64,000 nt of DNA from positions 1 to 64,000 of the forward strand of contig JAHLLS010000025.1 of assembly GCA_020444045.1 (NCBI GenBank). Reading direction: 5' to 3'. This document shows positions 52,384-61,669 of this stretch, one piece after another; the stretch's first letter is position 1; each line of letters begins with the position of its first letter. The notes beneath the pieces are model-generated. The model saw only the letters and a list, made by a program, of their open reading frames with translations, was not told the origin of the DNA and made no database searches. Origin of the DNA: Deltaproteobacteria bacterium (GTDB lineage: Bacteria; Desulfobacterota; Desulfobacteria; Desulfobacterales; UBA5852). The translations under genes and the position numbers were made by a program.

Positions 52384-53208
52384 ATGAGGACCCGCACGTG
52401 CAGGAAATGGATCCCGACGATGATGGTGCTGTTGTCGATTTTCGGATGGCTGGCAGGCTGCGCGCTGCCCGGGCCGCCACCCCCGGCATCGCCTTCCCCG
52501 ACCGTACCCGTGGCGGCTGGCAGCCAGGTGCCGCTGAAAGTCGGAGTGTCCACGAATATGCCTCCCCTGATTTTCAAACAGGGCGACCAAATCACCGGCC
52601 TCGAGGCCGAGCTGGCCAGAGGCCTGGCAGACTATCTGGGGCGCCCCCTGCAGTTTGTCGAGGTGGATTGGAAGGACCAGATCCCCTACCTGCTGGATCG
52701 GCGCACCGACATTATCATGTCCGGCCTGTCGGTCACCGAACTGCGCAAAGTTCGCATCGCCTTCAGTGATCCCTATTCGCGCACCGGCCAGATGGCCCTC
52801 ATCCGGCGGGGCGATCTCCAGCGCTTTAATATGGGCTATTATTCCATCGTGGAAACCCCGTCGATAGGCGCGGTGGAAAACACCACCGGCGCCTTGCTGA
52901 TTCGCGATCGTTACGAAAGGGCCAAAAAACGCTTCTTTAAAACATCCGCCGAAGGCGTCGAGGCGTTGCGGGATAAAACCATCGATCTGATGATCCACGA
53001 TGCCCCCGTGATTCTGGTCCTGGCGGCCGAACACGAAAGCGAGCTGGAACCGCTTTACCCCCTGCTGACCGAAGAATATCTGGCATGGGGGCTTCGCCGG
53101 GAGGACGGTATGCTGCTGAAATCCGTCAATGCCTACCTCAACGACATGAAGCGCGACGGCCGCTTGCAAACCGTTGTGAATCGGTGGATGCCCCTGTCCG
53201 GGAAATAA
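52384..53208 (+). CDS. Family-3 extracellular solute-binding lipoprotein
   Basis: 274 residues. Lipobox LAGC (Cys26), proline-rich linker, then an amino-acid-type binding domain: LKVGVSTNMPPLIFKQGDQITGLEAELARGLADYL, EVDWKDQIPYLLDRRTDIIMSGLSVTELRKVRIAFSDPYSRTGQ. The Arg in the RIAFSDPY region and Asp near DLMIHDAP are where family members bind the alpha-amino acid. No permease is adjacent, so it may serve a distant transporter or a sensor. AAAGGGGAAG upstream. Confidence 0.87.
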   Translation: MRTRTCRKWIPTMMVLLSIFGWLAGCALPGPPPPASPSPTVPVAAGSQVPLKVGVSTNMPPLIFKQGDQITGLEAELARGLADYLGRPLQFVEVDWKDQIPYLLDRRTDIIMSGLSVTELRKVRIAFSDPYSRTGQMALIRRGDLQRFNMGYYSIVETPSIGAVENTTGALLIRDRYERAKKRFFKTSAEGVEALRDKTIDLMIHDAPVILVLAAEHESELEPLYPLLTEEYLAWGLRREDGMLLKSVNAYLNDMKRDGRLQTVVNRWMPLSGK

Positions 53209-53275
53209 CCCGCTTGAATATCCCGACCTGGAACGGCCGGGACACGGTTGATTTATGGAAGAAAGGATGACGCCC

Positions 53276-54061
53276 ATGAAGGAGGCCGCCCACGTTGTCG
53301 ACCACATTCTCGGCTGGTTGGCACAATACTGCGACACGGCCAATTTGAAAGGTTTTGTCGTCGGCGTTTCCGGCGGCATCGATTCGGCAGTCACATCCAC
53401 ATTGTGCGCCCGCACTGGCAAAACCACGCTTCTGCTGAACATGCCCATTTACCAGGCGGCCCACCAAATCGACCTGGCCCGACAGCATATCGAATGGATC
53501 GAAGGCCGCTTTCGCAATGCCAAGGGGGTTCATGTCGACTTGACCCCCGCCTTCCAGGCCATCGAAAAAACCCTGCCGGACGAAATCCAGGATGGGTTGA
53601 CAATGGCCAACAGCCGTTCGAGGCTGCGCATGATGACGCTCTATGCCTTTGCCACTCATCACCGCCTGCTGGTGGCCGGAACCGGCAACAAGGTCGAAGA
53701 TTTCGGCGTCGGGTTTTACACCAAATACGGCGATGGCGGCGTCGACCTGTCCCCAATTGCCGACCTGACGAAATCCGAAGTCTACGCCCTGGGGCGTTCA
53801 CTGGGGATCATCGACGGCATCATGCAGGCTCCGCCCACGGACGGATTGTGGGAAGACAACCGCACGGATGAGGGCCAGATCGGGGCCAGCTACCCGGAAT
53901 TGGAGTGGGCCATGCAATTTGCCGAAAAAAACGGTGATGAAAGTGGCCTCGCCCCCCGACAGAAAGACGTCCTGGCCATCTACCGCCGCTTCAATCAGGT
54001 CAATCGGCACAAAATGGAACCGATTCCGGTGTGCCGGATTCCGGACAGTTTGAAGAACTGA
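53276..54061 (+). CDS. nadE: NH3-dependent NAD+ synthetase
   Basis: 261 residues, the amidotransferase-less form. The PP-loop GVSGGIDSAVTSTL binds ATP; NSRSRLRMMTLYAFA, VAGTGNKVEDFGVGFYTKYGDGG and DLTKSEVYALGRSLGI are standard. It converts deamido-NAD to NAD in the cytoplasm. ATG at 53276 fits AAAGG about 8 nt upstream; starts at 53255 and 53267 are also in frame. Confidence 0.92.
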   Translation: MKEAAHVVDHILGWLAQYCDTANLKGFVVGVSGGIDSAVTSTLCARTGKTTLLLNMPIYQAAHQIDLARQHIEWIEGRFRNAKGVHVDLTPAFQAIEKTLPDEIQDGLTMANSRSRLRMMTLYAFATHHRLLVAGTGNKVEDFGVGFYTKYGDGGVDLSPIADLTKSEVYALGRSLGIIDGIMQAPPTDGLWEDNRTDEGQIGASYPELEWAMQFAEKNGDESGLAPRQKDVLAIYRRFNQVNRHKMEPIPVCRIPDSLKN

Positions 54062-54250
54062 GCCGCCCTGCCGGGGGCCGACAGCGCGCCTGCCAGGCCG
54101 AATTCTTTCCCCGCGCAAGCCCGCACCCATCAAGGCATGATTGACATCACCCACCATATCCGTTAGGGTTTCTGCGCGACGGAAGGCCGTGGGTATCCCA
54201 CCCGCTTGATCTGGTCGCGCACACCACCCTTCAACCATCGGGATGTTACC

Positions 54251-55930
54251 ATGATCATTGGTCTTGATGTCGGTGGCACCCACGCCGACGTAGTGCTGCT
54301 GGGAAATGAAGGTGTCATCAATGAAATCAAAGTCCCCACGGATCCCACCGATCTCTTTCACACGGTATTAACCGCCCTTGAAAAAATCACCGCCGATATC
54401 GACCCGGCCAAGATTATCCGCATGGTCATGAGCACAACCCTGACCACCAATGCCATCATTCAGAAAAAACTGCCCCAAGTCGGCATGATTGTCTCGGGCG
54501 GACCGGGTGTGGATCCCCACTTCTATCGCACCAACGATCACTTTGAATGCCTGTCGGGCTCCATCGACCACCGGGGCCGCGAAGTCGAACCGATCCAGGC
54601 GGCTGCGCTTGATCGTATTCGCGAAAAGTTCGTGGCGGCGGGCATCCGTCACGTGGGAGTCGTCACCAAGTTTTCAGTTCGCAATGCCGCGCAGGAAATC
54701 GCCATCGCCCGCCAGCTCGAAGGTCATTTCGAAAAAGTCTTCCTTGGCCACCGCATTTCGGGCAACCTCAGCTTTCCGCGCCGGATCGCCACCACCTATT
54801 TGAACGCCGCCGTCTATCCGATCCACCGCGAGTTTTTCGAAGCCGTCAACAACTCCCTCACCCGCAAGGGGCTGAAGGTGCCGATCCGCATCCTCAAAGC
54901 GGACGGCGGCAACATGAATTTTGAAGCCTCCATCGACTACCCGGCCCAAACCACCCTGTCCGGACCGGCGGCCAGCGTCATGGGGTCCATCGCGTTCGGA
55001 CCGGAAACCGGTGATGCACTCGTCATGGATATCGGCGGGACCACGACCGACATGGCGATCCTGGTGGACCAGGTACCCCTGCTGGCCCCCCAGGGGATCG
55101 AACTGGGCGGCTTCAAGACCCTCATCCGATCGCTCGAGACGCATTCGATCGGTATCGGAGGGGACAGCGCTGTGCGGATCGAAAATGGCCGGATTCAGGT
55201 CGGTCCCCACCGGGACGGACCGGCCATGGCCCACGGCGGTCCCTCGCCGACACCCACCGATGCCCTGGTCCTCCTGGGAAAAGCACGCAAAGGATCGCGG
55301 GACTTGGCCGCTCAGGGGTTCGCATCAATCGCCGAACAACTGGGGGTGACCCTGGAAGAAGCCGCTTTCCAGGTCTTTGACCATACCTGCCGCCAGATCC
55401 TGCAGGCCGCCGAGGAAATGGTGGAACGCATCAACCGGCAACCGGTGTACACGATTCATGAAATGCAGGACGGCTATCAGGTCCGGCCCGCGACCATTCT
55501 GGTGTTAGGAGGGCCGGCCCCGCTGTTTGCCGAGCACCTGGAAACGCTGTCGCGCTACCAGGTCGGCGTCGTCCCGCGCTGGGCCGTGGCCAATGCCATT
55601 GGGGCCGCACTGGCACGCACCACCTGCGAGGTTAACTTATACGCGGATACCGAACAGCAAATCGCCTCGGCACCGGAAGAGGATTTCATTAAAAATATTG
55701 ACCGCTCGTTCGACCGGGTTCAAGCGCGTCAACTGGCGCTGGATTTGCTGCAAAAAAAAGCCGTCGCCCGAGGCGCCAACCCGGAACATCTCGAAATGGA
55801 AGTCACGGAAGATCTCCAGTTCAATATGGTGCGCGGCTTCCATACGATCGGGCGCAATATCCGCATCCGGGCCCAGGTCCAGCCGGGACTGATTTACGGT
55901 TATGACCCGGTGGCCGGCCGGCTGATGTGA
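54251..55930 (+). CDS. Hydantoinase/oxoprolinase-family protein
   Basis: 559 residues. N-terminal HyuA-type domain: IIGLDVGGTHADVVLLGNEG (actin-like phosphate loop), STTLTTNAIIQKKLP; central VMDIGGTTTDMAILVDQVPLL and GGDSAVRIENGRIQVGP. The family includes ATP-dependent hydantoinase, oxoprolinase and acetone carboxylase beta subunits. It lacks the usual HyuB partner next door, so the reaction is unknown. ATG at 54251 is used since family homology begins there. Confidence 0.88.
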   Translation: MIIGLDVGGTHADVVLLGNEGVINEIKVPTDPTDLFHTVLTALEKITADIDPAKIIRMVMSTTLTTNAIIQKKLPQVGMIVSGGPGVDPHFYRTNDHFECLSGSIDHRGREVEPIQAAALDRIREKFVAAGIRHVGVVTKFSVRNAAQEIAIARQLEGHFEKVFLGHRISGNLSFPRRIATTYLNAAVYPIHREFFEAVNNSLTRKGLKVPIRILKADGGNMNFEASIDYPAQTTLSGPAASVMGSIAFGPETGDALVMDIGGTTTDMAILVDQVPLLAPQGIELGGFKTLIRSLETHSIGIGGDSAVRIENGRIQVGPHRDGPAMAHGGPSPTPTDALVLLGKARKGSRDLAAQGFASIAEQLGVTLEEAAFQVFDHTCRQILQAAEEMVERINRQPVYTIHEMQDGYQVRPATILVLGGPAPLFAEHLETLSRYQVGVVPRWAVANAIGAALARTTCEVNLYADTEQQIASAPEEDFIKNIDRSFDRVQARQLALDLLQKKAVARGANPEHLEMEVTEDLQFNMVRGFHTIGRNIRIRAQVQPGLIYGYDPVAGRLM

Positions 55931-56099
55931 CTCTTAACCGGCCGGATCGATCCGGTCAAAGCGGGCCGCCCCCTTGCCCAACCGCCGGGGAGTGATGATT
56001 TTTAAAATAGCACCGCCACAATCCATGTCTTTAACGCGGGGGATAGAAAACAACCGCACGAACGGTGTTTCTCTGTGAATCATCAAGAATGGGAGCATC

Positions 56100-57416
56100 A
56101 TGCTGAAGGCCAAACATAAAACCGGGCTGGTTTTTTTTCCGGCCTTCGACTGGGCCATCGACCCCACCCACCCGGAACGGGAAGAACGCCTCCTCTACAC
56201 CCAGGATCAGGTGATCGAAGAGGGCATTTTCGATATCGACGGCATCGTGGAACTCAAACCGGACCTGGTCAACGTGCCGGATGTCCAGCGTGTGCATTTC
56301 TGCGTCCCGGACTCGCTGAGCGTCATGACGGAATCGCACTTCATCAGTGCCGGCGGTGCCAAAACCATCGGCTGTGCTGTCATGGAGAAAACCATCGAAA
56401 AGGGGTTTGCCCTAGTGCGCCCACCCGGCCATCACGCCATGCGGGTCGTGCATGGTGCCCGGGGCTTTTGCAATATCAACATCGAAGCCATCATGATCGA
56501 GCATCTGCGGCAGACCTACGGGGTCAAACGGGTGGCCATCGTGGACACGGATTGCCACCACGGCGATGGCACCCAGGACATCTACTGGCACGATCCGGAA
56601 ACCCTTTTTATCTCGATCCACCAGGACGGCCGTACCCTCTACCCCGGCACAGGTTTCCCTAACGAACTCGGCGGCCCCAATGCGATCGGGACCACCCTGA
56701 ACATTCCCCTGCCCCCCAACACGTCGGAAGAGGGCTTTCTTTACACCATCCGCAATGTCGTCCTGCCGATTCTGGAAGATTTCCAGCCGGATTTGATCGT
56801 CAACTCCGCCGGGCAGGACAATCATTTCTCCGACCCCATTACCAATATGAATTTCACCGCCCGCGGCTACGCCGAACTGACCGAACTGCTGAATGCCGAC
56901 ATTGCCGTATTGGAGGGGGGCTACGCCATCGAGGGCGCCCTGCCTTACGTGAACCTTGGCATCATTCTGGCCATGGCCGGTATCGATTACAGCAACGTGC
57001 GCGAACCCAATTTCAATCCGGAACAATTACGCCAGTCCCAGGATGTCACACGTATCATCGGCAAGGTGGGCGAACTGGTGCTGGCCTACTGGCAGCAGCG
57101 TGGCGCCATCCAGGACCAGGTTCGCAGCAAGCCCACCTGCGGCCGGCGGTCCCGCCAGTTGTTCTATGACACCGCGGGCATCACCGAAATGCAGGAAGAA
57201 ACCATCCAGGTGTGCGATCAGTGCGGCGGAACCTGGCGCATCGATTCGACGTCCGACCGCGGCCGGCACATCCTCGCCATCCACATTCCGCGGCGGGCCT
57301 GCACAAAATGCCAAAGCATCGGGCAAGCCTGGTTTGCCGAAGCCGATGCCAAACAATTCGACATGATCGCCTTGCAGGATCAGAGCACGGACACCTATAC
57401 CGTGCGCAAGGCATAG
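56100..57416 (+). CDS. Histone-deacetylase-family amidohydrolase with C-terminal zinc ribbon
   Basis: 438 residues. HDAC core (about 1-330): RPPGHHAMRVVHGARGFCN with His111/His112, DTDCHHGDGTQDIYW with metal ligands Asp151 and His153, Asp240 in AGQDNHFSDP, and LEGGYAIEGALPYVNL. Residues about 340-438 add a zinc ribbon: Cys372/Cys375 (CDQCGGTW) and Cys401/Cys404 (CTKC). Likely removes acyl groups from a small amine or a lysine; polyamine or acetoin-type substrates are known for bacterial relatives. TGGGAG precedes the ATG. Lies 169 bp after the hydantoinase/oxoprolinase gene. Confidence 0.9.
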   Translation: MLKAKHKTGLVFFPAFDWAIDPTHPEREERLLYTQDQVIEEGIFDIDGIVELKPDLVNVPDVQRVHFCVPDSLSVMTESHFISAGGAKTIGCAVMEKTIEKGFALVRPPGHHAMRVVHGARGFCNINIEAIMIEHLRQTYGVKRVAIVDTDCHHGDGTQDIYWHDPETLFISIHQDGRTLYPGTGFPNELGGPNAIGTTLNIPLPPNTSEEGFLYTIRNVVLPILEDFQPDLIVNSAGQDNHFSDPITNMNFTARGYAELTELLNADIAVLEGGYAIEGALPYVNLGIILAMAGIDYSNVREPNFNPEQLRQSQDVTRIIGKVGELVLAYWQQRGAIQDQVRSKPTCGRRSRQLFYDTAGITEMQEETIQVCDQCGGTWRIDSTSDRGRHILAIHIPRRACTKCQSIGQAWFAEADAKQFDMIALQDQSTDTYTVRKA

Positions 57417-57420
57417 AAGC

Positions 57421-57523
57421 TGTCGCAAAAAGGTCTTTTGGCCCCCCATCGGCGTTGAACGCTCGGCTCAAGTCCTCGAAATACCGCCGTCTTCCTCCGG
57501 CTTGCCCCTCGCGTCCGCCTTGA
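57421..57523. repeat. 3'-UTR structured repeat element, copy C
   Basis: It begins 4 nt after the HDAC-family stop. In transcript orientation it shares the block GTCNNAAAAGGTCTTTT and, further on, CCATCGGCGTT with copies A and B, and ends CCGCCTTGATC like their CGGCCTTGC ends. The stems here are less regular. Orientation relative to the upstream stop codon is the same as in A and B. Confidence 0.5.
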
Positions 57524-57598
57524 TCTGGAACCAAAATCCTAATTTTGCGTTTGCTTCTAAAAGATTTTTTTGGATCTATAAAAACATAAAAGAACATT

Positions 57599-58531
57599 AT
57601 GCCAGATTTGGATTCAAACATGCGTCAAGCAACCCTCACCGCCGCCCTCGGACTTCGCGCCCGGGGGTTGCAGGCCATACGCGCGTTCTTTGAGGCTGCC
57701 GACTACCTCGAAGTCGAAACCCCTATCCGCATCCCGGCCCCCGCCCCCGAAGCGCACATCGATCCCGAACCCTGCGGCCAGGCGTTTCTGCAAACATCCC
57801 CCGAGCTGTGCATGAAGCAGTTGCTGGCGGCCGGCTACCCGCGCCTATACCAAATCTGCCGCTGCTTTCGCCAGGGGGAGCGCGGCCGGCGCCATTTGCC
57901 GGAGTTCACCCTGCTGGAATGGTACACCGCGGATCAAGACTACCGGCACATGATGAACCAGACCGAAGCCCTGGTGAAGCACGTGGCTCAAACACTAGTC
58001 CGCAGCGGCCAATTGCGCTTCCAGGAACGGCGGATCGATCTCCAGGGGCCCTTCGAGCGCCTGCGCGTCGACGATGCTTTCCGCATGTTTGCCAGCAGCA
58101 CGCCCGAGGCGGCCCTATCCGACGGACGCTTCGATGAAATCGTCGGTTGCACCATCGAACCCCGCCTCGGTTGGGAGCGGCCGGTCTTCCTGTACGACTA
58201 TCCTGCGGCCTGTGCCGCCCTGGCCCGTCTGAAACCGGATCAGCCCACCCGGGCGGAACGATTTGAGCTCTACATCGGAGGGATCGAATTGTGTAATGGA
58301 TTCAGTGAATTGAATGATCCAGAGGAACAGCGCCGCCGTTTTCTGGACGAGCTGCAGGCACGGCAGCAGACCGGCCGGCCGGCAAGCCCCCTGCCGGAAC
58401 GCTTTCTGGCCGCCCTGGACCGGATGCCCCCCGCCACCGGCAACGCCCTGGGGGTGGATCGCCTGATGATGCTGCTTGCCGACACCCTGACCATCGACGA
58501 TGTCACGGCCTTTGTACCTGAAGAGCTTTAA
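57599..58531 (+). CDS. epmA: Elongation factor P beta-lysyl (lysyl)-transferase
   Basis: 310 residues, a class II LysRS-like catalytic domain without anticodon-binding domain, as in EpmA/PoxA/GenX. VETPIRIPAPAPEAHIDPEP, LQTSPELCMKQLLAAG (motif 1 region), QICRCFRQGERGRRHLPEFTLLEWY (motif 2) and GNALGVDRLMMLL (motif 3). It attaches (beta-)lysine to EF-P. No efp or epmB is in the window. A second ATG at 57620 is possible; the ribosome site is weak at both. Confidence 0.92.
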   Translation: MPDLDSNMRQATLTAALGLRARGLQAIRAFFEAADYLEVETPIRIPAPAPEAHIDPEPCGQAFLQTSPELCMKQLLAAGYPRLYQICRCFRQGERGRRHLPEFTLLEWYTADQDYRHMMNQTEALVKHVAQTLVRSGQLRFQERRIDLQGPFERLRVDDAFRMFASSTPEAALSDGRFDEIVGCTIEPRLGWERPVFLYDYPAACAALARLKPDQPTRAERFELYIGGIELCNGFSELNDPEEQRRRFLDELQARQQTGRPASPLPERFLAALDRMPPATGNALGVDRLMMLLADTLTIDDVTAFVPEEL

Positions 58532-58694
58532 CCCCGCCCATCGAACGATATCAGACTAAGAATCAACACGATATGGCTGGATTGCAGAATATATCCTCCA
58601 AAGGTGGATTACTGGCGTGGGGGCTGCCATGCATAGGGTGTCAGAGGAATGATCGTGGCGGTGGGCCGGAACGGCCGCCGCAAAGGGGCAACCA

Positions 58695-60326
58695 TCATCC
58701 CACGAACGGTCGGCGTAATATCGTATCCTTCCGCCAGCGCTCGTCGTCCCGCTCGGGGTAGTGGATGTTGTAGTGTAACCCGCGGCTCTCTTTACGGTGG
58801 GACGCACTGCGGATGATCAGCTCCGCCACCATGGCCAGATTGCGCAGTTCAATCAGATCGGCTGTCACCTTGAAATTCCAGTAATAATCGCTGATTTCCT
58901 GCTGAATCATTTCGATCCGCCGCCGGGCGCGTTCCAGGCGCTTGTCCGACCGCACGATCCCCACGTAGCTCCACATGAAGCGGCGAATCTCGTCCCAGTT
59001 CTGGGATACCATGATCCGCTCATCGCTGTCCGTGGTGCCGACTTCGTCCCAGGCGGGCGGATCCGGCACCGCCGGCAGCGCGCCGGATTGAAATTCCTGG
59101 ATCGCCTGCCGGGCCGCCCGATGGGCATAGACCAAGGCTTCCAGGAGGGAATTGCTGGCCAGGCGGTTGGCGCCGTGCAGGCCGGTGCAGGCCGTCTCGC
59201 CCACGGCGAAAAGCTGGTGGATGTCCGTGCGTCCTTCGGTATCGGTGACCACGCCGCCGCACATGTAGTGCGCCGCCGGAACCACCGGAATCGGCTCACG
59301 GGTCATATCGATCCCGAATTGGAGGCAGTTTTCATACAGGTTGGGGAACCGCTGGCGAATAAATTCAGGGCCCCTTCCGGTGATGTCCAGAAAAACGGCA
59401 TCGTCGCCACTGCACTTCAGTTCGGTATCGATGGCCCGGGCCACAACATCCCGGCAGGCCAGGTCTTTGGCCGGGTCATAGCGCTCCATGAAAGACTGGC
59501 CGCGGGCATCGATCAGCACTCCGCCTTCCCCACGAACGGCCTCGGAGATCAGGAAATTTTTGGCTTCCGGATGGTAGAGACAGGTGGGGTGAAATTGGAC
59601 AAATTCCAGATTTGCCAGGGTGGCACCAGCCCGGTAAGCCATGGCCAGACCGTCCCCGGTCGCGATATCCGGATTGCTGGTATAAAGATAGACTTTACCG
59701 GCGCCACCGGTCGCCAAGAGCACGACCCGCGCCAGGAATGGTCGCACCCGCCGGGCTTCCCGATCCAGCACATAGGCACCGCAGCAGTGCTCCTCGTGGG
59801 TGGTCGTGACCTGTCCGCGTTTCATGCGGATGGAGTGCGTGATGAGGTCAATCGCAATATGGTTCTCGAACAGCTCGATATTGGGGTGGGCCCGCACCTG
59901 CTCCAGGAGCGCCCGTTCCACTTCCCGGCCGGTCATATCCTGGGTGTGGACGATCCGGTTTCGGGAATGGCCGCCTTCGCGGCCCAGATCGAAGGCCTCG
60001 GATGGCGCATTGCCGTGGCGGCTGAAGGAGACGCCACGACCGACCAGCTCTTCAATGCGCCGCGGCCCTTCTTTCACAACAAGCTTGACGACTTCGGGAT
60101 GGCAGAGTCCGGCCCCCGAGGCCAAGGTGTCTTGAATATGGAGATCGAAGGAGTCGCTGCCGTCGAACACGGCCGCAATACCGCCTTGGGCTTGATTGGT
60201 ATTGCTCTCCATGGCCGCCTTTTTGGTCACCAGTGCCACGCGGCCGACTTGGGCGGTATGGAGTGCAAACAACAGTCCCGCCACCCCGCTGCCAATGATC
60301 AGGAAATCAGATTGATGTGTTTTCAT
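58695..60326 (-). CDS. nadB: L-aspartate oxidase
   Basis: 543 residues. FAD-binding FLIIGSGVAGLLFALHTAQ at residues 9-27; MESNTNQAQGGIAAVF, EGGHSRNRIVHTQDMTGREVERALLEQV, FVQFHPTCLYHP, AAHYMCGGVVTDTEGRT and ETACTGLHGANRLASNSLLEALVYAHRAA are the NadB signature segments. First step of de novo NAD synthesis; in anaerobes fumarate serves as electron acceptor. nadA and nadC are not adjacent. The 163 bp between this gene and epmA hold no gene. Confidence 0.95.
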   Translation of the reverse strand: MKTHQSDFLIIGSGVAGLLFALHTAQVGRVALVTKKAAMESNTNQAQGGIAAVFDGSDSFDLHIQDTLASGAGLCHPEVVKLVVKEGPRRIEELVGRGVSFSRHGNAPSEAFDLGREGGHSRNRIVHTQDMTGREVERALLEQVRAHPNIELFENHIAIDLITHSIRMKRGQVTTTHEEHCCGAYVLDREARRVRPFLARVVLLATGGAGKVYLYTSNPDIATGDGLAMAYRAGATLANLEFVQFHPTCLYHPEAKNFLISEAVRGEGGVLIDARGQSFMERYDPAKDLACRDVVARAIDTELKCSGDDAVFLDITGRGPEFIRQRFPNLYENCLQFGIDMTREPIPVVPAAHYMCGGVVTDTEGRTDIHQLFAVGETACTGLHGANRLASNSLLEALVYAHRAARQAIQEFQSGALPAVPDPPAWDEVGTTDSDERIMVSQNWDEIRRFMWSYVGIVRSDKRLERARRRIEMIQQEISDYYWNFKVTADLIELRNLAMVAELIIRSASHRKESRGLHYNIHYPERDDERWRKDTILRRPFVG

Positions 60327-60377
60327 CGCTTACCAAAGCAGCAGGTCATCGAAGGTGGCAGGCTGTATAGGACGGAC

Positions 60378-61001
60378 CTATATCATATACATGGATTTAC
60401 GCCGCTGGCGTTTCATGACCAGGCCCAGCAGAAGACCGATAAAGAGAATACCCGCACCGCTGAAGAAGAAAACCAGATACTTGCGCATTTGAAAAGAGCT
60501 GGCATCCGAATCCTGTTTCAACTCATTATAGGTGCGGGTGAGTTCTTCAAGTGCTTGGGTCTTTTCTTCCAGGCTGGCCTTGATTTCGGCATTCGCGGCC
60601 TTGAGGGTTTCGTTTTCTTGAGAAAGTTCATCGGCCGTTGCGGAAAGGCGCTGGTGGGTCTGCTGCAATCCCTGGAGCACGAGCTTGCTGGGTTTCTCCG
60701 AGGACAGGTACCGCTTCAAAACCCACCCCTCCTTGCCGTCCTGAAGGCGCACCCGAACCCATTCCTCACCGTCTTCGAGGATCTCCATTTGCTCGCCGAT
60801 AGAAATCATATCGATTATCTTGCGTTCCACTCCCGGTCCGGTGCGCAGCAGCAGTTTGAACTCCTCGCTGCCGACATACCGCATTTGTGCCTGAACAACC
60901 GTTTCGGAGAGGCATACCACAACACCAATCCAAACCAACAATCCAAGAATTCGGCAGACTGGCGTCTGCGTTGCATTTCGAATACGCTCACAGCTTAACA
61001 T
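60378..61001 (-). CDS. SH3 domain protein with C-terminal membrane anchor (TIGR04211 type)
   Basis: 207 residues: signal peptide (about 14-38), bacterial SH3 domain (MRYVGSEEFKLLLRTGPGVERKIIDMISIGEQMEILEDGEEWVRVRLQDGKEGWVLKRYL), a coiled coil (about 110-165), a membrane segment (FFFSGAGILFIGLLLGLVM) and a basic tail KRQRRKSMYMI. This is the SH3-and-anchor family of proteobacteria, probably held on the inner membrane facing peptidoglycan. Possibly in a unit with nadB, 51 bp downstream. Confidence 0.88.
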   Translation of the reverse strand: MLSCERIRNATQTPVCRILGLLVWIGVVVCLSETVVQAQMRYVGSEEFKLLLRTGPGVERKIIDMISIGEQMEILEDGEEWVRVRLQDGKEGWVLKRYLSSEKPSKLVLQGLQQTHQRLSATADELSQENETLKAANAEIKASLEEKTQALEELTRTYNELKQDSDASSFQMRKYLVFFFSGAGILFIGLLLGLVMKRQRRKSMYMI

Positions 61002-61223
61002 GAGAACCTGTTCTCCTTTTTGCCATTTTATCTATAACTTTCACCGCCGGCAAAAGCAGCACATCAATCCTTTCATACACATTCAATATCTTCTTATATT
61101 GATTAGAAAATATCCCATATGTCAATAATTACTTTGTTTTTTTTCTCTCTTATGATAGTCGAAACAGCCAAGAACGGGCTACGATTGTCACGACAACCAC
61201 AGAACAGCCAAGACTTTCTACCC
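61002..61223. other. AT-rich divergent promoter region
   Basis: 222 bp, AT-rich around 61060-61160, between the minus-strand SH3-anchor gene and the plus-strand DUF1178 gene. No single promoter stands out. The open frame starting at 61119 is not used because DUF1178 proteins begin at MIAYDLIC. Confidence 0.4.
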
Positions 61224-61640
61224 ATGATTGCTTACGATTTGATTTGTCAGAACGGCCACATCTTCGAAGGATGGTTTGAAGATGCGAAGGCCTACGCGAA
61301 GCAAAAAAAGAAAGGCCTTGTAACCTGCCCGGTCTGCAACGATGCCGACGTCTCCCGCCGGCCCTCGACGTTTGCCATCAAATCCCGCCCGGCCGCCGGA
61401 GCCCCCTCACCGGAGAACACCGACCTGAAAGCACTGGGGCGCCAGATTTATGACTTTGTGGAAAAAAATTTCGACAATGTCGGTTCGGATTTTGCCAAAG
61501 AAGCCCTCAAGATTCACTACGGTGCGTCGGAACCCCGCAATATCCGTGGCGTCAGCACTAAGCAGGAAGAAAAAACCCTCAGAGAGGAAGGGGTCGATTT
61601 CGTCAAAGTGCCCCTGCCGCCACCCCCGGAAGACAATTAA
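61224..61640 (+). CDS. DUF1178 family protein
   Basis: 138 residues. The beginning MIAYDLICQNGHIFEGWFEDA and VTCPVCNDADVSRRPS are typical; Cys8 with CPVC suggests a small zinc ribbon. The C-terminal part (NFDNVGSDFAKEALKIHYGASEPRNIRG) is also conserved in the family. Function unknown. Start fixed by family homology, though the ribosome site is weak. Confidence 0.85.
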   Translation: MIAYDLICQNGHIFEGWFEDAKAYAKQKKKGLVTCPVCNDADVSRRPSTFAIKSRPAAGAPSPENTDLKALGRQIYDFVEKNFDNVGSDFAKEALKIHYGASEPRNIRGVSTKQEEKTLREEGVDFVKVPLPPPPEDN

Positions 61641-61669
61641 GCCTCCGTGTCTTCGCCCGGCTGCCCCCT

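Noticed and set aside
58797..60998. 733-residue plus-strand open frame
   Set aside because: Antisense of nadB and the SH3-anchor gene; no protein-family features.
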